Shown: piece after piece, positions 11,601-23,679 of the stretch
How positions within the stretch are numbered: the first letter of the stretch is position 1
Layout of the letters: the number at the start of each line of letters is the position of its first letter
Source of the DNA: Mytilus galloprovincialis
Taxonomy: Eukaryota > Mollusca > Bivalvia > Mytilida > Mytilidae
Direction of reading: 5' to 3'
DNA length: 64,000 nucleotides
Assembly (NCBI RefSeq): GCF_965363235.1
Contig: NC_134844.1
Coordinates: forward strand, 73,339,497 to 73,403,496
Program-made: the position numbers and the translations under genes
The notes under the pieces: model-generated
Database searches by the model: none
What the model was told of the DNA's origin: nothing
What the model saw: the letters and a program-made list of their open reading frames with translations, nothing else

Positions 11601-14600
11601 AATTGAAAGAAATTTTAAACTAGATCTCAATCATTATTTAAGTGTCTGTTATGATTTTTATATTTTTTTATTTGATTTAAAAAACACAAATATAGTCAGG
11701 TGAGCGACACAGGCTCTTGAGAGCCTCTAGTTAGTTTTCCCTTTTTTTAGTTTTCATTGTTATTTTTAGGTGTGCCTTCCGTAACTGTAATATGTGATGG
11801 CGGTTGGAGTAAGCGCTCTCATAAACACTCCTATAATGCTTTAGGTGGAGTAGGTGTCATAATAGGTGCTGAAACTAAAAAAATTTTACATTTAGGGGTG
11901 AGAAACAAATATTGTTATATTTGTAATAGAGCAAGCAATTTGAAAGTTGATGCCAAAGAACATGAGTGTTTTAAAAATTGGGACAAATCCAGTCAGGCTA
12001 TGGAAGCAGATATAATTGTAGAGGGATTTTTGAAAGCTAATGAACATGGTGTTCGATATATGCATCTGATTGGTGATGGTGATTCCAGCGTATATGCCCA
12101 GATTATGCAAAATGTACCTGTTTGGGGGAAATATGTAAAAAAAATAGAATGTTCAAATCATGTTTGTAAATGTGTGCGCTCTAATCTTGAGAAACTTGTT
12201 AATGAAAACCCAGAGTACAAAGGCAAGGGAAAATTAACGAAACAAATAAGAGTAAGAATCGTTAGCTCAATCAGATGTGCCATTAGAATGAGATCTTTGG
12301 AGAGTGATAAAAGAAAAGCTATAAAAAATTTAGAGCATGACATTACCAATTGTATCAACCATATTTATGGAGACCATTCGAGATGTTCAGATTTCTGCAA
12401 GGCCAATTTAAAAGATAAAAGTTCAGCACAAGGTCATGAAGCTATTGATAATGATGACACCGAAAATATTTTTGATGAACAAAGTTGTTTTTGGAATGAA
12501 GGTACAAGTAATGATGCATTGGAAGAGTCGCGTTTATCCTCAAATTTATCTATAACTGATTTGATGTCATGTATGAGACAAGATTTATCATTAATTTTAA
12601 GTCGTGTTGCAAAGAAAAGCGCAAGTTTGCTTGGAAATTTCACATCTAATTTAGCGGAAATGTGGATGCATGTTCGCACCAAGTATGATGGGGGTAAGAT
12701 CTATAATCATTGTAATCGTGGGTCTTGGCATAACAGATGCTATGCTGCAAGTTTGCGCTTTAATAAAGGTATTCAGTGGTCACCACAAACCTGGGAAGAG
12801 ACAACTTCATCTGTCTCTGGACATTACTATACTACTTTATATAGTAAGAGATTACAATGCCTGAAAAACAACACAAAAACAAAAGGAAAGAAGGAAATCA
12901 AAAGTAGACGGTATAAGAGAAAAATGAAATCTGCCAAAGAATCAACAGCTGCTAGTTCCAAAAAACATTATGGTCCAGAAGCTATTCAGGTTGAGGCAGA
13001 CATTTCCTCAGAGGAACTAGACAAGAAAAAACAACAGTACCTTAAGAAACATATTGAAATTACTCCTAGTGAAATTGATGATATTGAAATAAATACCCGT
13101 TTACAAGGTTCTTGCAAAAGATGGCGTGACGAAAGAGCAACACGACTAACAGCATCAAACTTTGGCCTAATTTTTAAAAGAAATCCAAAAATTCCTGTAA
13201 CACCATTACTTAACCAATTATTGAATTCAAAATTTTATGGAAACAGTGCAACAAGGCATGGGTTGAGTGAAGAAAGAATCACAATTAAAGAATACATTCA
13301 ATATAAATTAAAACAAAATGTTCATGTAAAAGTAGAAAGAATGGGATTAGTTATAGATAAAACACATAAATTTCTAGCTGGAAGTCCGGATGGAAAGGTT
13401 ACCGAGGAGGAAATAGGAAAACCACCCAGTGTTGGGTTAATAGAAATAAAAAATGTTCTGTATAGGAAAGACACATCTTTTACAGATGCTGTTAAACAAG
13501 TTAAAAACTTCTGTTTGGAATTAAAAGAAAAAAAGTTACAAGTTAAAAGATCACATAATTATTACTACCAATGCCAAGGCCTTCTTAATGTATGCAACAA
13601 ACCCTGGATTGATTTAATTGTGAGGACAACGAATCCATATGAACTGCACGTTGAAAGAATTTTTAAGGACTCAGTTTTCTGGACACATCAAATGCAACCC
13701 AAACTCTCTTCATTCTTTTTTAAAGCGGTTTTACCCGAACTATCAGCACCTAGGATTTCAAAGTATCCAGGAATAAGAGAACCTGGAATTTGGGTATGAA
13801 AACAGCTGTTATTCTTGATAAAGAATAAATTTATATTTAAACTCTATTTACATTTGTTTTCTGAATAAAATTCAGAAGGAGTAGTCAAACTGTTAGATAT
13901 TAGATTAAAAGATGTAAATAGGTACTTGATTATGGAAAAAAACTATATATTTGAGTCACATTGACAACCATATTAATATAGACATAAATAAATAGTTAAA
14001 TCTATGTTTGACTGAAGGTGTTTATTTTTAAAAAATAATTTTAAACCAATATGGAAACACTGAATAGTGATTTAATAATATCATTTGCAGATATTGACAT
14101 GACGTCCACCGACAGCCATATCATAGTTCTTAAAGACAATTAGAAGTTAAAGAATATATGAATGTTAACATACAACTCTTAATTTAAAACTTCATGTAGG
14201 TTTAGGTAAGGGTACACTACATGTATATAGTGTACTTTTCCATAAATTTATTGACATAATAGTTTTTCAAACAGCAAGAAAGAATGCCAATATGTTAATT
14301 TGGATTTATGTTTATGGATATCCTTAAATATACAATTATTGTATTTTTCATATCTTTTATTTTCAGTTTGTGAGTAGGTCATCACCTAACTTGGAAAACC
14401 AGCCTTCAACTAGTACTTCACACACTAAATCTAGGAAAAGAAAATCAGACCAGAACTTGGATAGCTGCCTTTCTAATATTAGTGCTGCTGCTTCAAACAC
14501 AGTTACTTTGAAAAGGTATATTTTAAAATTGAAAACATTTGCATTTCACTACAGGGTAAAGAACTAATGAATAATGTTTCAGTGCCAATTAGACAACTGT

Positions 14601-15788
14601 ACATGCAAGAAACAATGTATTTAAAGTGAGGGAGCCACCATTTTATTTAATGGGGGGTAATGGGGTTTAAAAAAAATTGTCCTGCCTTTTTATGATTCAC
14701 TCTGTTGGCTAGTTCCTTTATATAATAGTTTATCATCATTCCTTGTTTTTACTATAAAAAAATCCTGTCCAATTTTTTTTTTTTAAAGTTCATCCTATCC
14801 TTTTAATCAATTTTTTTTATAAAAATACTGATTTATTGAAGAAAAAAAAACATTCACATAATCCTAAACAAATATATTATAGAAATTAGGAAAAGTTTTA
14901 AAAAATTGCTTGTATTACAAGAGGAATGTTCTTTTTTAGTGATTACAAAAATTTGATATTCAATTGTCTTGACATACATTTACACATACATGTATATATA
15001 GATATAAGAACATGTTATAAGGTTGCCAATAAGACAACTGTCCACAAAACACCAAACGACATAGAATGTAACAAGAGATCACATTGCTGCCTTCAACAAG
15101 TAGCAGAGCCCATAGTGCATATTCAGCTATAAGATTCCCAAATTGGCAGATGTCAAATAAAATGGGTAATTGATGTGAAAAATACTAAATGAAAGAAGAA
15201 AAATATTATGCAGCAACAAAAGATAGACAACATATTTGTATTCATCATGTTCATGGAAAAAGATATGAAAGAACATTGGAATGAAATAAAGTCAGGACGT
15301 TTGGTACCTTTGTCATGTATGTTATGAAATTAAATTTCAAACATGCAATAATCACAAAGATGTATAAAAAATCACTGCACAGTCATTTGCATGTACATAT
15401 GTTCATGAACTTGCAAATATTTAAAAAAGCATGACAGAACATGAAACATTATGATCCAAGTGAAATGCTTCCTGTACTTAGTTTGAGCTTTCCATTTTTT
15501 TTTTTAATTTAGGATTTTTTTACTTGAAAAATGTATTGTTATCTTTGCAGATCAAGGCGAAAGTGTAGCAGCTTAAAATTTGTAGGGAGGAGAATATCAC
15601 ATGAATGGATTGAGGATGATGGTACCGGCAAATGGTATAAAGGGACTGTTACTGCAGTGATAGATAAAAATGACGGAGACGAAGATGCTGAGTATGAGGT
15701 TTATTATGAAAACCACAAAGAAGCAAACATTGTTGATCATCTAAATGACGATTTCAAGAAAGGATCTTTGAAATTTATTGATATTTAA
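5680..15788 (+). CDS. Mutator-like transposase domain / YqaJ nuclease / Tudor-like fusion protein, four exons
   Basis: Four exons join without frame conflict: 5680-6436, 11770-13793, 14367-14515 and 15551-15788, all with GT-AG borders (phases 1, 0, 2), giving 1055 residues. The N-terminus is basic (VNRKKKTYKRFG). Residues about 150-600 match the Mutator-like transposase domain, with candidate acidic residues D262 (CDGGW), D355/D357 (GDGDSS) and E549 (SNLAEMW). Residues about 700-870 resemble a YqaJ/lambda-exonuclease-type domain: RATRLTASNFG, HG, GSPDG (D793), LIEIKN (E811, K813) and YYYQCQ. The end (WIEDDGTGKWYKGTVTAV, EYEVYYE) looks like a Tudor or agenet-type fold. All frames are open, so it is probably expressed. 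It may be a transposon gene or a domesticated copy; I found no flanking inverted repeats. An upstream non-coding exon is possible. Confidence 0.85.
7538..7860 (+). repeat. 'TATGCCCCACCTACGATAG' family repeat, diverged copy in intron 1
   Basis: Matches the copy at 10772-11240 in order: CTTCGATAGTAGACGACATT, TTTTCTGGTCTGTTCGTCCG, TGTCCCGC, AAGTTTTTGGTCAAGG, CCAATCAACTTGAAA, and a closing GTACTATGGACACATTCTTG. It is non-coding and lies inside the first intron of the Mutator-YqaJ gene. Confidence 0.75.
8976..9231. mobile_element. MITE with 14-bp terminal inverted repeats
   Basis: A 256-bp unit begins CATACCTGCCAACT and ends with its exact reverse complement AGTTGGCAGGTATG. Just inside, CCATGGGGG and CCTCCATGGGG extend the symmetry. 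It has no coding capacity. The flanks do not show a clear target duplication. A sequence with a similar start (CATACCTGTCAACTCACCCG) occurs near 63751. Confidence 0.8.
9706..9901. mobile_element. Small MITE with hAT-like ends
   Basis: A 196-bp unit begins CAGTCAGGGAAAATACT and ends AGTATTTACCCTGACTG, inverted repeats of 17 bp with one mismatch. CAG at the tip is usual for hAT elements, but no 8-bp target duplication is visible, so the family is uncertain. Confidence 0.6.
10772..11240 (+). repeat. 'TATGCCCCACCTACGATAG' family repeat, long copy
   Basis: It starts TTATGCCCCACCTACGATAG and runs through TTTTCTGGTCTGTGCGTCCG to ATGGACACAATTCTTG. Inside, a block of about 150 bp (TTCAGGTTAAAGTTTTTGG, then AATCAACTTGAAACTTAGTA, then ATTTTAATGCCAAATTA) is duplicated in tandem. 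It lies in intron 1 of the Mutator-YqaJ gene. I recognise it from memory as a high-copy bivalve repeat. The open frame at 11186-11395 inside it is spurious. Confidence 0.8.
11250..11735 (+). repeat. Interspersed repeat ending GGTGAGCGACACAGGCTCTT
   Basis: Two related halves each carry GAATGTTCCTTATGAG, then TTACTTTGT, then TCATCCAA/TCATTCAA with ATGGC, followed by the tip GGTGAGCGACACAGGCTCTT and GAGAGCCTCTAG. The tip includes a hairpin (GGCTCTTGAGAGCC). The last bases lie about 35 bp upstream of the splice acceptor at 11768-11769. Confidence 0.55.
14620..14850 (+). repeat. End of an element with GGTAGCTCC tip and GGCAGGA-type subrepeats
   Basis: Read forward, AGTGAGGGAGCCACCATTTT, a G-rich run, then TTGTCCTGCCTTTTTATG, AAAAAATCCTGTCC and CATCCTATCCTTTT. 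This is the reverse complement of the layout at 58365-58625 and 29150-29262. It lies in intron 3 of the Mutator-YqaJ gene. I could not find a second end for this copy. Confidence 0.6.
15024..15135 (+). repeat. Short interspersed repeat ('TACGGCCTTCAAC' family), fragment
   Basis: TTGCCAATAAGACAACTGTCC, CACCAAACGACATAGAATGT, CTGCCTTCAACAAGTAGCAG and TCAGCTATAAGA follow the family order. It is diverged and non-coding, within intron 3 of the Mutator-YqaJ gene. Confidence 0.65.
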
Positions 15789-17224
15789 TGGTATTTATAT
15801 AACATATTTATATATATATATACATGATATAGGGAACATGGGATTATATTTCAATCGTAAATGTATATTGTTAATTAAGACTATGTATTTTATTTAGAAA
15901 TGTGAATGTTATGTCATTATTATTTACCATTCATTAGATATAAGAAGATGTGTTCATGCTTATGAGAAAAAAATCAATCCAAGTCACAATTTGTAAAAAA
16001 AAAACATTTAATATTATTTTAACCATTTCTATTTGACATCTTTATATTACATAAAAAGATCATTTTCAATGAGTAGGTTGAAATATAAATGATTATTTCA
16101 TTTGTTAATTTGTAACATTATCCTGGAATTACATTTGTATTACAATTCACAACCAACACTAGAATTTGACAAAAGCAAGAGTAGTTTAATAAATAAGTGT
16201 CTGATTAATGTCAGTAAAAAGTATTTACTGACAATACATATAGATGTAAAAAAATAACCATTAATTCAAGAAATGCCATTGAAATGGTTTCATTTGGTAT
16301 TGATTGAACTCTTTAGATAAAATGCAAGGGAGGTAACTACTATTCCTTTATCTATAAGTTATTATTATTTATTTTTTATTAAATGGGTAAAATGTTTATA
16401 CATTTGAAAGTTTGTATAACTTATATCTTAAAATTTGTAACACACTGTAGGGTTTGATAAAACATTCTGCTATATTTGAACATTGATATTAAAATCATGA
16501 CACATTTATTGAAAACAGGCACACCATACTTTAATAAAAAGTAGTTCCTCATAGAGAAATCTTAAAAGAAAAAAATCAATGACATGATTTTATTTACTCA
16601 ATTACATTGTTATTATTCATAATAACCATATTTGAAGTATGGCAGGAACTAATATATGATCAATTAAACCTATTTTTTTACTTTTTTTAGATTTGTATTG
16701 TATTTGGAGATAGGTGCATTTTTTTGCACATTGGTGTACAGATTCATGATAAAGACACTGTTTTACATATTTTGACCAGGAGACCTTCAATATATCAGAC
16801 AGAGCAATAAAAAGCGAACATTTTGGTATGAAACATTCTGTTATTGTTGTTTGAAATATATTTTTAATTATTTTTTTTCTGTTATTACAAAATATAGTTA
16901 TGATGAACCTTAATCCAACAGAGGACAAGCTCTTTGGTTTGTTATACTATTGTAATATAAAAGTACTCAATAATGTCGCATTATTTTTGCAAAAAATCAT
17001 GAAGTATTTTTGATAAAAGAAACTGTCTAGTACTTACCTAATTCAATTTGTGTGTTATAATCCAGTTGATCATATTATATACATTTGTATATATATATGT
17101 ATGTATGTCATGATAAGTGTATTTCTTTTGATCGTTTAAATCACGTGTCAAACAACCGTATGTTACGGTGTGTTTGATGACTTATATTCAATTGACCTGT
17201 ATATATGTTTATTTCAATTTTGTT
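15789..17224. other. 3' flank of the Mutator-YqaJ gene
   Basis: AT-rich sequence that probably holds the 3' UTR; AATAAA hexamers occur downstream (for example at about 16188) but the cleavage site cannot be chosen. A perfect 10-bp stem (TGTCAGTAAA, loop AAGTA, TTTACTGACA) lies at 16209-16233. The minus-strand frame at 16617-16928 has no recognisable features. Confidence 0.45.
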
Positions 17225-17241
17225 CTGTTATTATACAAATC

Positions 17242-18906
17242 TTATACCACTTCTGTCAAACTGTATATTATGTATATCTGCCTCTTGTAACAGTGTAAAC
17301 TGTCAGAGTGTACAATAAAATCTTGAAATCTTGTTAAAGTGTAATAAAATCTAGACATAATTAATGATGTCAGAACTGTTGCACGCCCGTGCAGCGTTAA
17401 TTCTCTTTTAGACCAAAAGAATAAAATGGTTTTTGCCTTTTTAATTTTTGAATCCCAATTAAGATAATCACAAATTTCAGAATTTTTCCATATGTAAATT
17501 CCCAATATTTGACATTGTGTCACTTCATCAGCTTGTTTTATTCCATAATCTGTTAATTCTTGATTTGAAATTGAACCTGAACCTAAACACATTATTTCTG
17601 ATTTTTGTTTGTTTATTTTAGCACCTGAAGCTTCACTATAAGTATTCAACACTTTAAAAGTTTCATCTATGGACTGTTTATCTTTAACTGTAAAAGTAAA
17701 GTCATCTGCGTGCGCAAAAACGGTAGAATTTTTATCTGAATTTGGAATTTCTATTCCTTTTATGTTTTTATTTTTCAAAATTGCCTGTACTAGAGGTTCT
17801 GCTGCTATAACGTAGCAAAGAGCAGAAATTGGACACCCCTGTCTTAAACTATTTAAAATTGGCACATAATTTGTCAAAAATCCATTACATTTTATTGTAC
17901 TCCTAATTCCTTTATAAAACAGTTTTATCCAATGAACAAATTGAGGACCAAATCCAATTTTTTCTAAAATATGAAATAGATATTTATGGTCCACTCTGTC
18001 AAAGGCCTTTTCTTGGTCTATTTTAATTAAATTTCCTTCTAAATTATCATTTTCTATTAATTCAATTATGTCTCTCAGACTTGCAGTTGTGTCAGCAATG
18101 TCTCTTCCTAAAATGCAACATGTTTGACTGGGAGAAATTATTTTAGGCAGTACATGTTTTAATCTATTAGCCATTATTCGTGCCAAGACTTTATAATCTA
18201 CATTTAATAGCGATATAGGTCTATAATTTGAAATTTTATTTCTTTTGCCTTTCTTTTTATAAATCAATGTTATCATACCTAATCTCATTGAACGAAGAAT
18301 TATTTTTCCTTGATCTATGACTTGAAAAATTTTATGAAAAATTTCACCAAATAAATGAAAAAATTTACAATAAAACGAGACTGTTAAACCGTCAGAACCA
18401 GGACTTTTGTTTTTATTCATTTCATGTAAAGATTTAAAGATTTCTTCTAATGTTATATCTGAATCACAAAAATTTACATCATCTTCAGAAACTTTATTTG
18501 TTAGAAAATTGCGAATTTCTTTCATTTTAGATTCATCAATATTTGTACATGAGTACAGATTTTTATAATAATCTTGTATTTCATCTAAGACATCAGTAGA
18601 TTTTGTCAGCAATTTGCCTTGATCATCTTCTAATTCTTTAATAGCATTATTTTCTTGTCTAAATTTTTCCAACTGCAGGAAATATTTTGAGTTTTTATCG
18701 CCTTCAACAGCCCCGTAAGCTTTTGATCTAAGGATTGCGCCTTTACATATTTTATCCTCAAAATCTTTCATTTTAGATTTTATTTCTTCATATTCATTCG
18801 TATTATACTCTAAATTATTTGCTGCTAGATTTGAAATCTTATTAAACTTGTTTTGTATTTTAAAATATTCAGCCTTTTCTCTACATTTTTTATCTCTAGC
18901 ATACAC
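17242..18906 (-). pseudogene. LINE ORF2, reverse transcriptase part
   Basis: 554 residues. The fingers/palm order is clear: NKSPGSDGL (about residue 166), LIYKKKGKRNKISNYRPISL, IKIDQEKAFDRVDH, LRQGCPISAL, then FAHADDFTF in place of the usual YADD or FADD, and the thumb with LGIYIWKN. The sequence is closest in style to Tx1-clade non-LTR elements. The enzyme would copy the element's RNA at a nicked target. The Y/F to H change in the catalytic box, the loss of the C-terminal part and the frameshift from the endonuclease frame near 18910 argue against activity. Confidence 0.85.
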
Positions 18907-19787
18907 TTGAGTTTCTTTTTTATTCTATATTTTAAATTGTCTATCCAAATTAATGGGGCTTCATTATAAAGTCGGCATTTCTTTTCGTTTATAATTAAAT
19001 TGTTTATTTTTTCAACATACACTTCGTCGTCCAGGAGCATATTATTGAAAATCCACACACCCGGCCCGCGTTCTATTAAAGAAAAATCGATATTCAATAC
19101 AACAAACGAACGATCCGTAAAAGCTGTGTGTTTATAATACACATTTTTAACGAACGATGTAAACATTTTAGAAATGAAAATATAATCGATCCGACTCTGG
19201 ACTAATTTGTTCTCGATCACACGTCTCCAAGAAAATACCCGCGATGTTGGGAATCGAGCGCGCCACACATCATAGATGTTAAAGCTATCTAATAAATTAT
19301 TAAGCGATTTAAAAGCTTTATCTTCAAAATGTTTTCCAACCCTATCCAATGGGGATAGTGATTGATTGAAGTCACCAAGCAATATCAAATCATCCGACTT
19401 TGGTATATTATCATTTACTTTTTTCAGAAACAGATCTCTCTCATTGACGATATTTGGACAATATACATTTACAATGTCGATAATTTTATTATCAACTTCA
19501 AGTTGAATATAAATAAATCTACCATCAAAACCTTTGATTTCAGTGACATAATTTTTGTACTTTGGACTAACAAGAAATGCTACTCCTTGTCTGTTTGTAT
19601 CTGAACATGAAAAAAAAATTTCACCATTCCAATGTTTTTTGTTTTCAACAATAAAATCAGGGTTCCAAAAGGTTTCCTGTAAAGCTACAATATCATATCT
19701 ATTTTCAGAACAAATTGCACACATCTTTATAAATTTAGCAACATCTAACAAACCATTAACATTGATGGATACACATTGAACCATCAA
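18825..19787 (-). pseudogene. LINE ORF2, APE-type endonuclease part
   Basis: 320 residues, first in frame with SINVNGLLD, ALQETFWNP (catalytic Glu), LLGDFNQS (Asp-Phe-Asn), SRIDYIF and FTDRSFVV. The last motif is normally S/T-D-H; here the His is Arg (near 19112). The domain would nick target DNA for reverse transcription. Only the part upstream of the frameshift near 18910 (to about residue 290) is true ORF2; the rest of this frame is read-through in the wrong frame. Confidence 0.85.
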
Positions 19788-19829
19788 GAAAAAAATATAC
19801 CAAATAAGTTGTCCCTTGAAAGCGAAAAA

Positions 19830-20374
19830 TTAAGTATTTTTAGGACTCGACTTATTACCGACATAATGTCTTCTAACATATGGAATATTTGGCCTAACAA
19901 CAATGCGATTACGTCTAGCTCTACCACCATATTTCACTAATTCATTAGCCATTTCTTCATCAGTCATTTCAACCAAAGACTCATTTTCTGAGTTCAATTT
20001 GTCAATAGATACATCAGGGTCAGAGGTCATGGTACACTCTTCGTGTTCCATGTCCACTGACTCTTTACCACACACAACATCTGTACCCCCCTTTTCAGAC
20101 ATATCCCCAGGGCTGGGCACATTATTATCAAAAGAATTAACAACATTGTCATTATCAATAAGTAAATCAAGTTCATTATCAACTGCTTCATCAGCAACCT
20201 CGGTCGTCGTTGTTCACACGGTTTTTCTGCTTCACACATCTCAGTCTCGATTATATTTATTTCTTCACCATTGGATTCATCATTGTTATGTTCATCTACG
20301 TTTATAACGGTATCTGCATTGTTGTGTACTTCAACGGTTATAACGCAGTCCGATATGCGGTTTAAATAGAACAA
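19830..20374 (-). pseudogene. LINE ORF1 C-terminal remnant
   Basis: Two overlapping minus-strand frames (20374-20027 and 20120-19830) form one acidic tail split by a frameshift near 20210: VHNNADTVINVDEHNNDESN, then GDMSEKGGTDVV and a basic end GRARRNRIVVRPNIPY. It lies just upstream of ORF2, as ORF1 does in Tx1/L1 elements. Zinc knuckles, expected further upstream, are not present here; a separate ORF1 with three of them lies at 30446-31463. Assignment rests mainly on position. Confidence 0.55.
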
Positions 20375-20440
20375 AAGAATTCGACCTCTTGTGTTTAGAA
20401 GGTAGAAAAGTGAAATGAACTTTGTATACGGTTGTCAAGA

Positions 20441-23275
20441 TGTCACAAAAGTTAATTTCCGTAAAGTCATAATAAATATTTGCATTCACGTTGTTTAATT
20501 TTCATATTGTACAATTGTTGACAATGCAACTTGCAAACAATCGTTTTTAAAACAACCATAAGTCAAGCTGTTACGTCATTTAGGGGGTCTCCTTATAAAC
20601 TGCTACTTTTTTTTGCTGGACATAGAAAAAATCTGGGAAAAATTACAAAAATTAAGAAATGAATTGCCAATCGTTTAAGACCATTCCCAAAGTGGCACAC
20701 CTAAATTTGACATTTGGACGCAATTTCAAAGTTGGATGATATATGACGGGGTTTTGTAAATTAATTTACGAATCGAACACACCCGTCCTATATATGTAAC
20801 ATCACATGACTTTTAAGTGATTAAAACTATTTCTTTTAAATAGTATTTACATGTTTGACATGTTTTTTTCTTTAACAATTACAATTACACCGACAGTCAT
20901 AATTTCTGTATAATTTTAAAAAGTTTTGTTACACATTTTGTTACACCTTAGTTATACAGTAACCCGGATTAGTTGACCATTGTGAAGTTGAGTTTTTGGG
21001 GTAGCATAAATTTATATCGTTGTATTCCTTTTGTTTGTGTTAACCAATTGTTGTTCGGAATTATTTTTATACGTCATTTGTTTATCTTGCAATTTTGTAA
21101 TTTAGTTTGCGTATTATTTCTTTGGTGTCATATTCACCGTACGGCCTTCATCAATGAGCAAAGCCAATATCGCATAGTCAGCTATAAAAGGCCCCGATAT
21201 AACAAAGTAAAACAATTAAAACGAGAAAACTAACGGCCTTATTTATTTTAAAAAAAAATGAACAAAAACAAATATGTAACACATAAACCAACAACAACCT
21301 CTGAATAACAGGCTCCTGACTTGGGACAGGCGCATACATAAATAATGGTGGGGTTAAACATGTTAGCGGGATCTGTGTTTGTGTCCGATCATACAGTATA
21401 ATAAGTCGGTATAGTTGCCCGCGAATGGATTTTTTTTTTATATTCTTTGCGTCTTATTTGTTGATTGCAGTTGCTTTTTGTTTTGTGTCATGTGGAGATA
21501 TGGTGTGATTTTGTTTTGATGTGTTTGCATCTTAAATTGGGATTGCACCGAGTTATTTCATAATTTCTTTTATGCTATATTTTCGATACATTTTTAGTCT
21601 ATCTTATAGCATCTTACAATTGTCCGGCGACATAATGTGATGCTTTTTTCGTTCGCCAATATTATTCATACGATTTGAATTTACTATTTATATCTTTTTC
21701 TTTTCTTATTAGTTTACCTACAGTCGAAAATTTGCAAGACATTAAGAGTCTTTACTTATTTAACCGTTTTACATTAGACTCAATTTTACTATAGTTTATC
21801 ACATAAAGACTCGATTGTATTATAGTACTTTACTTGAATAACCGTCCCACTGTTAGTTGTATCTTAATTCTTCACAACTCAGAAACAGATTCAAGAATAT
21901 CAAAGTTCCTTTATATTAATTTTCACCGTATACGGTGGCTCACTCTATTTTTCTCATACTTGCTCACTATTACAAGTCAAGTACTATAGTAGAACACCGG
22001 TGTCTTCATATTTCATGTACTGCACATGCGTATATATATATTACTTGAGTGTGAAACATGTAGACAATACTCTACCAAGGCAAGCCAGGAAACAATCCAT
22101 CAACAAGGAATTAAGACTGAGCTAAGTGGAGCTCGCTCCAGTGATTCCCTATGTTTAATCAAACATATTTTTCAGACGAAAGACCACCCCCACCCTTCCC
22201 CCGCCTATATTCTTGAAAACGTTGTTCTTATACATACTTATCTCCATGTTATTGTCTCAAGTCTTCAGTCTCTACACCGAACTCTTACAATCAACCAAGT
22301 TGTTGCTAAGACGGTGCTTAAAAGAGCAGCGGTTGTACTTACGAGACAGTCTTTGATAATCTGTTACAGTTTTGTACAAGAGTAATGTTAAGGATGTTTA
22401 AACATTTGGCATATTTTTTAAGTTGAAAAATGAATATACTAAAGACCTTTTTTGGGTGTTAATATTTGCGGTTGACTGGCATACTTTATGTAGAATGTAC
22501 AACCTGTTTTATTTTAAAAAAAAAATATGATTGTAAAAGATAACGAAAATTAAGCATATGCTAAAATATTTTAACTGTTCTTGAACAGGGCTCCAATTTA
22601 AAAAAAAAGAAAGAGTTCAGATGATCAAGTTCTTTGAAGAAGGAGAAAGGGGAAACCAATAGCACTGCTATATCATCTCAGAAATTATATAAATTATTAC
22701 CATTAGTATTACAAGACTATGGAGGATGCATTCACATCTCTTCTTTTATGGAGACGTTTGACAAATTCTGTATATAAAAAAAACAAGTTCCTTTTGTGAC
22801 ATAACTTTATTCATATAGATTATTTCTCCTACATATCTTTATATATTGCTTTCTTTAGTTCAAATTGGAATCTCAGATAAGCATCTGGTACTTTAAAACC
22901 TCTCCTCTCTGTTCCATGCCTCTGGTTGACATGTATACTTCAGAATAATTCCTGACTGTCAAATGTAAAGCAGTACGTACATAACTTCTTGATAAAACTG
23001 CTGTCTATCTCCCTTTTCGACACTGCAAAAAAAAATAATCGAACAGGCAATTAAAGAGGGGGTTGCAACCACATGTTCCCCGTACAAACGGATCGGAATT
23101 CAATTCTCGTTCTGTAAATAAATATTGTAGGATTGTTAAGGTATTTTGGTGTTTTTAAAAGCCCCTCCCCCTTTTTTGTAATATACACCACACAAAAAAA
23201 ACCATTTAGTTAGGATAAAGAACTAATAAACGATAGTCCTATAATGTAAGGCTTCAGAGTTTCATATCTTTAAGA
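20441..23275. other. Gene-free region with interspersed repeats
   Basis: Holds the repeat at 21130-21400 and otherwise AT-rich sequence. The frames at 20973-21233 and 22026-22385 overlap repeat sequence or lack recognisable features and are not called. No conserved domain is visible. Confidence 0.45.
21130..21400 (+). repeat. Short interspersed repeat ('TACGGCCTTCAAC' family), right two thirds
   Basis: GTACGGCCTTCATCAATGAG, GTCAGCTATAAAAGGCCCCG, ACAAATATGTAACACATAAA, GGCTCCTGACTTGGGACAGG and GGGGTTAAACATGTTAGCGG in order. It is a non-coding mussel repeat. Confidence 0.75.
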
Positions 23276-23560
23276 TTCAACATGTTTATCGGATTGTTTT
23301 TTACTATCAATGTTGAACCGTTAATTTTTATCGGATTTTTTTAACTACCAATGTTGAACCGTTGAACCGTTGAACATTGATAGTTAATAACAAAAATTCG
23401 ATAAAAAATGTTGAATGTAAATGATATGAACCTCCGGTCTTATATTAAAGGTCAATATATAACACTTCTGAGGTTCATATCATTTACATTCAATGGTTTT
23501 ATCGGATTTTTTTTTACTATGACCCGTTCAACATCAATAGTAAAAAAAAATCCGATTATA
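23276..23560. repeat. Foldback cluster at the left edge of the Academ-like element
   Basis: Several copies of TTATCGGATT..TTTACTATCAATGTTGAACC lie in both orientations. Two clear stems: GAATGTAAATGATATGAACC (about 23410) with its complement GGTTCATATCATTTACATTC (about 23473), and TCGGATTTTTTTTTACTAT (about 23502) with its complement ending at about 23556. The second stem looks like an insertion in the transposon's terminal repeat, since the right end lacks it. Confidence 0.75.
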
Positions 23561-23679
23561 GTCTAGTCATTCTAGCCAAAATATGACCAAACCTCAAACT
23601 AATTGCAACAGAATGTTCTTCTAGTTTTCCAAGCTGGTTTAGGTGTACTGTTGAACATAAAAAAAATCGAGAATGTTTG

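Larger units (their letters stand above)
17225..20440 (-). mobile_element. Decayed Tx1/L1-like LINE (partial ORF1 plus ORF2)
   Basis: Minus-strand element with the end of ORF1 (20374-19830), then ORF2 split into an endonuclease part (19787-18909) and a reverse transcriptase part (18906-17242). The ORF2 C-terminal third is absent: the frame runs from TLTRFQDF straight into tail-like sequence (CAAGATTTCAAGATTTTATT) near 17335. At least two frameshifts (near 20210 in ORF1 and near 18910 in ORF2) and altered catalytic residues mark it as dead. Confidence 0.85.

Noticed and set aside
22026-22385. 119-residue plus-strand open frame
   Set aside because: I see no domain, no splice partners and no codon pattern unlike the flanks; left uncalled.
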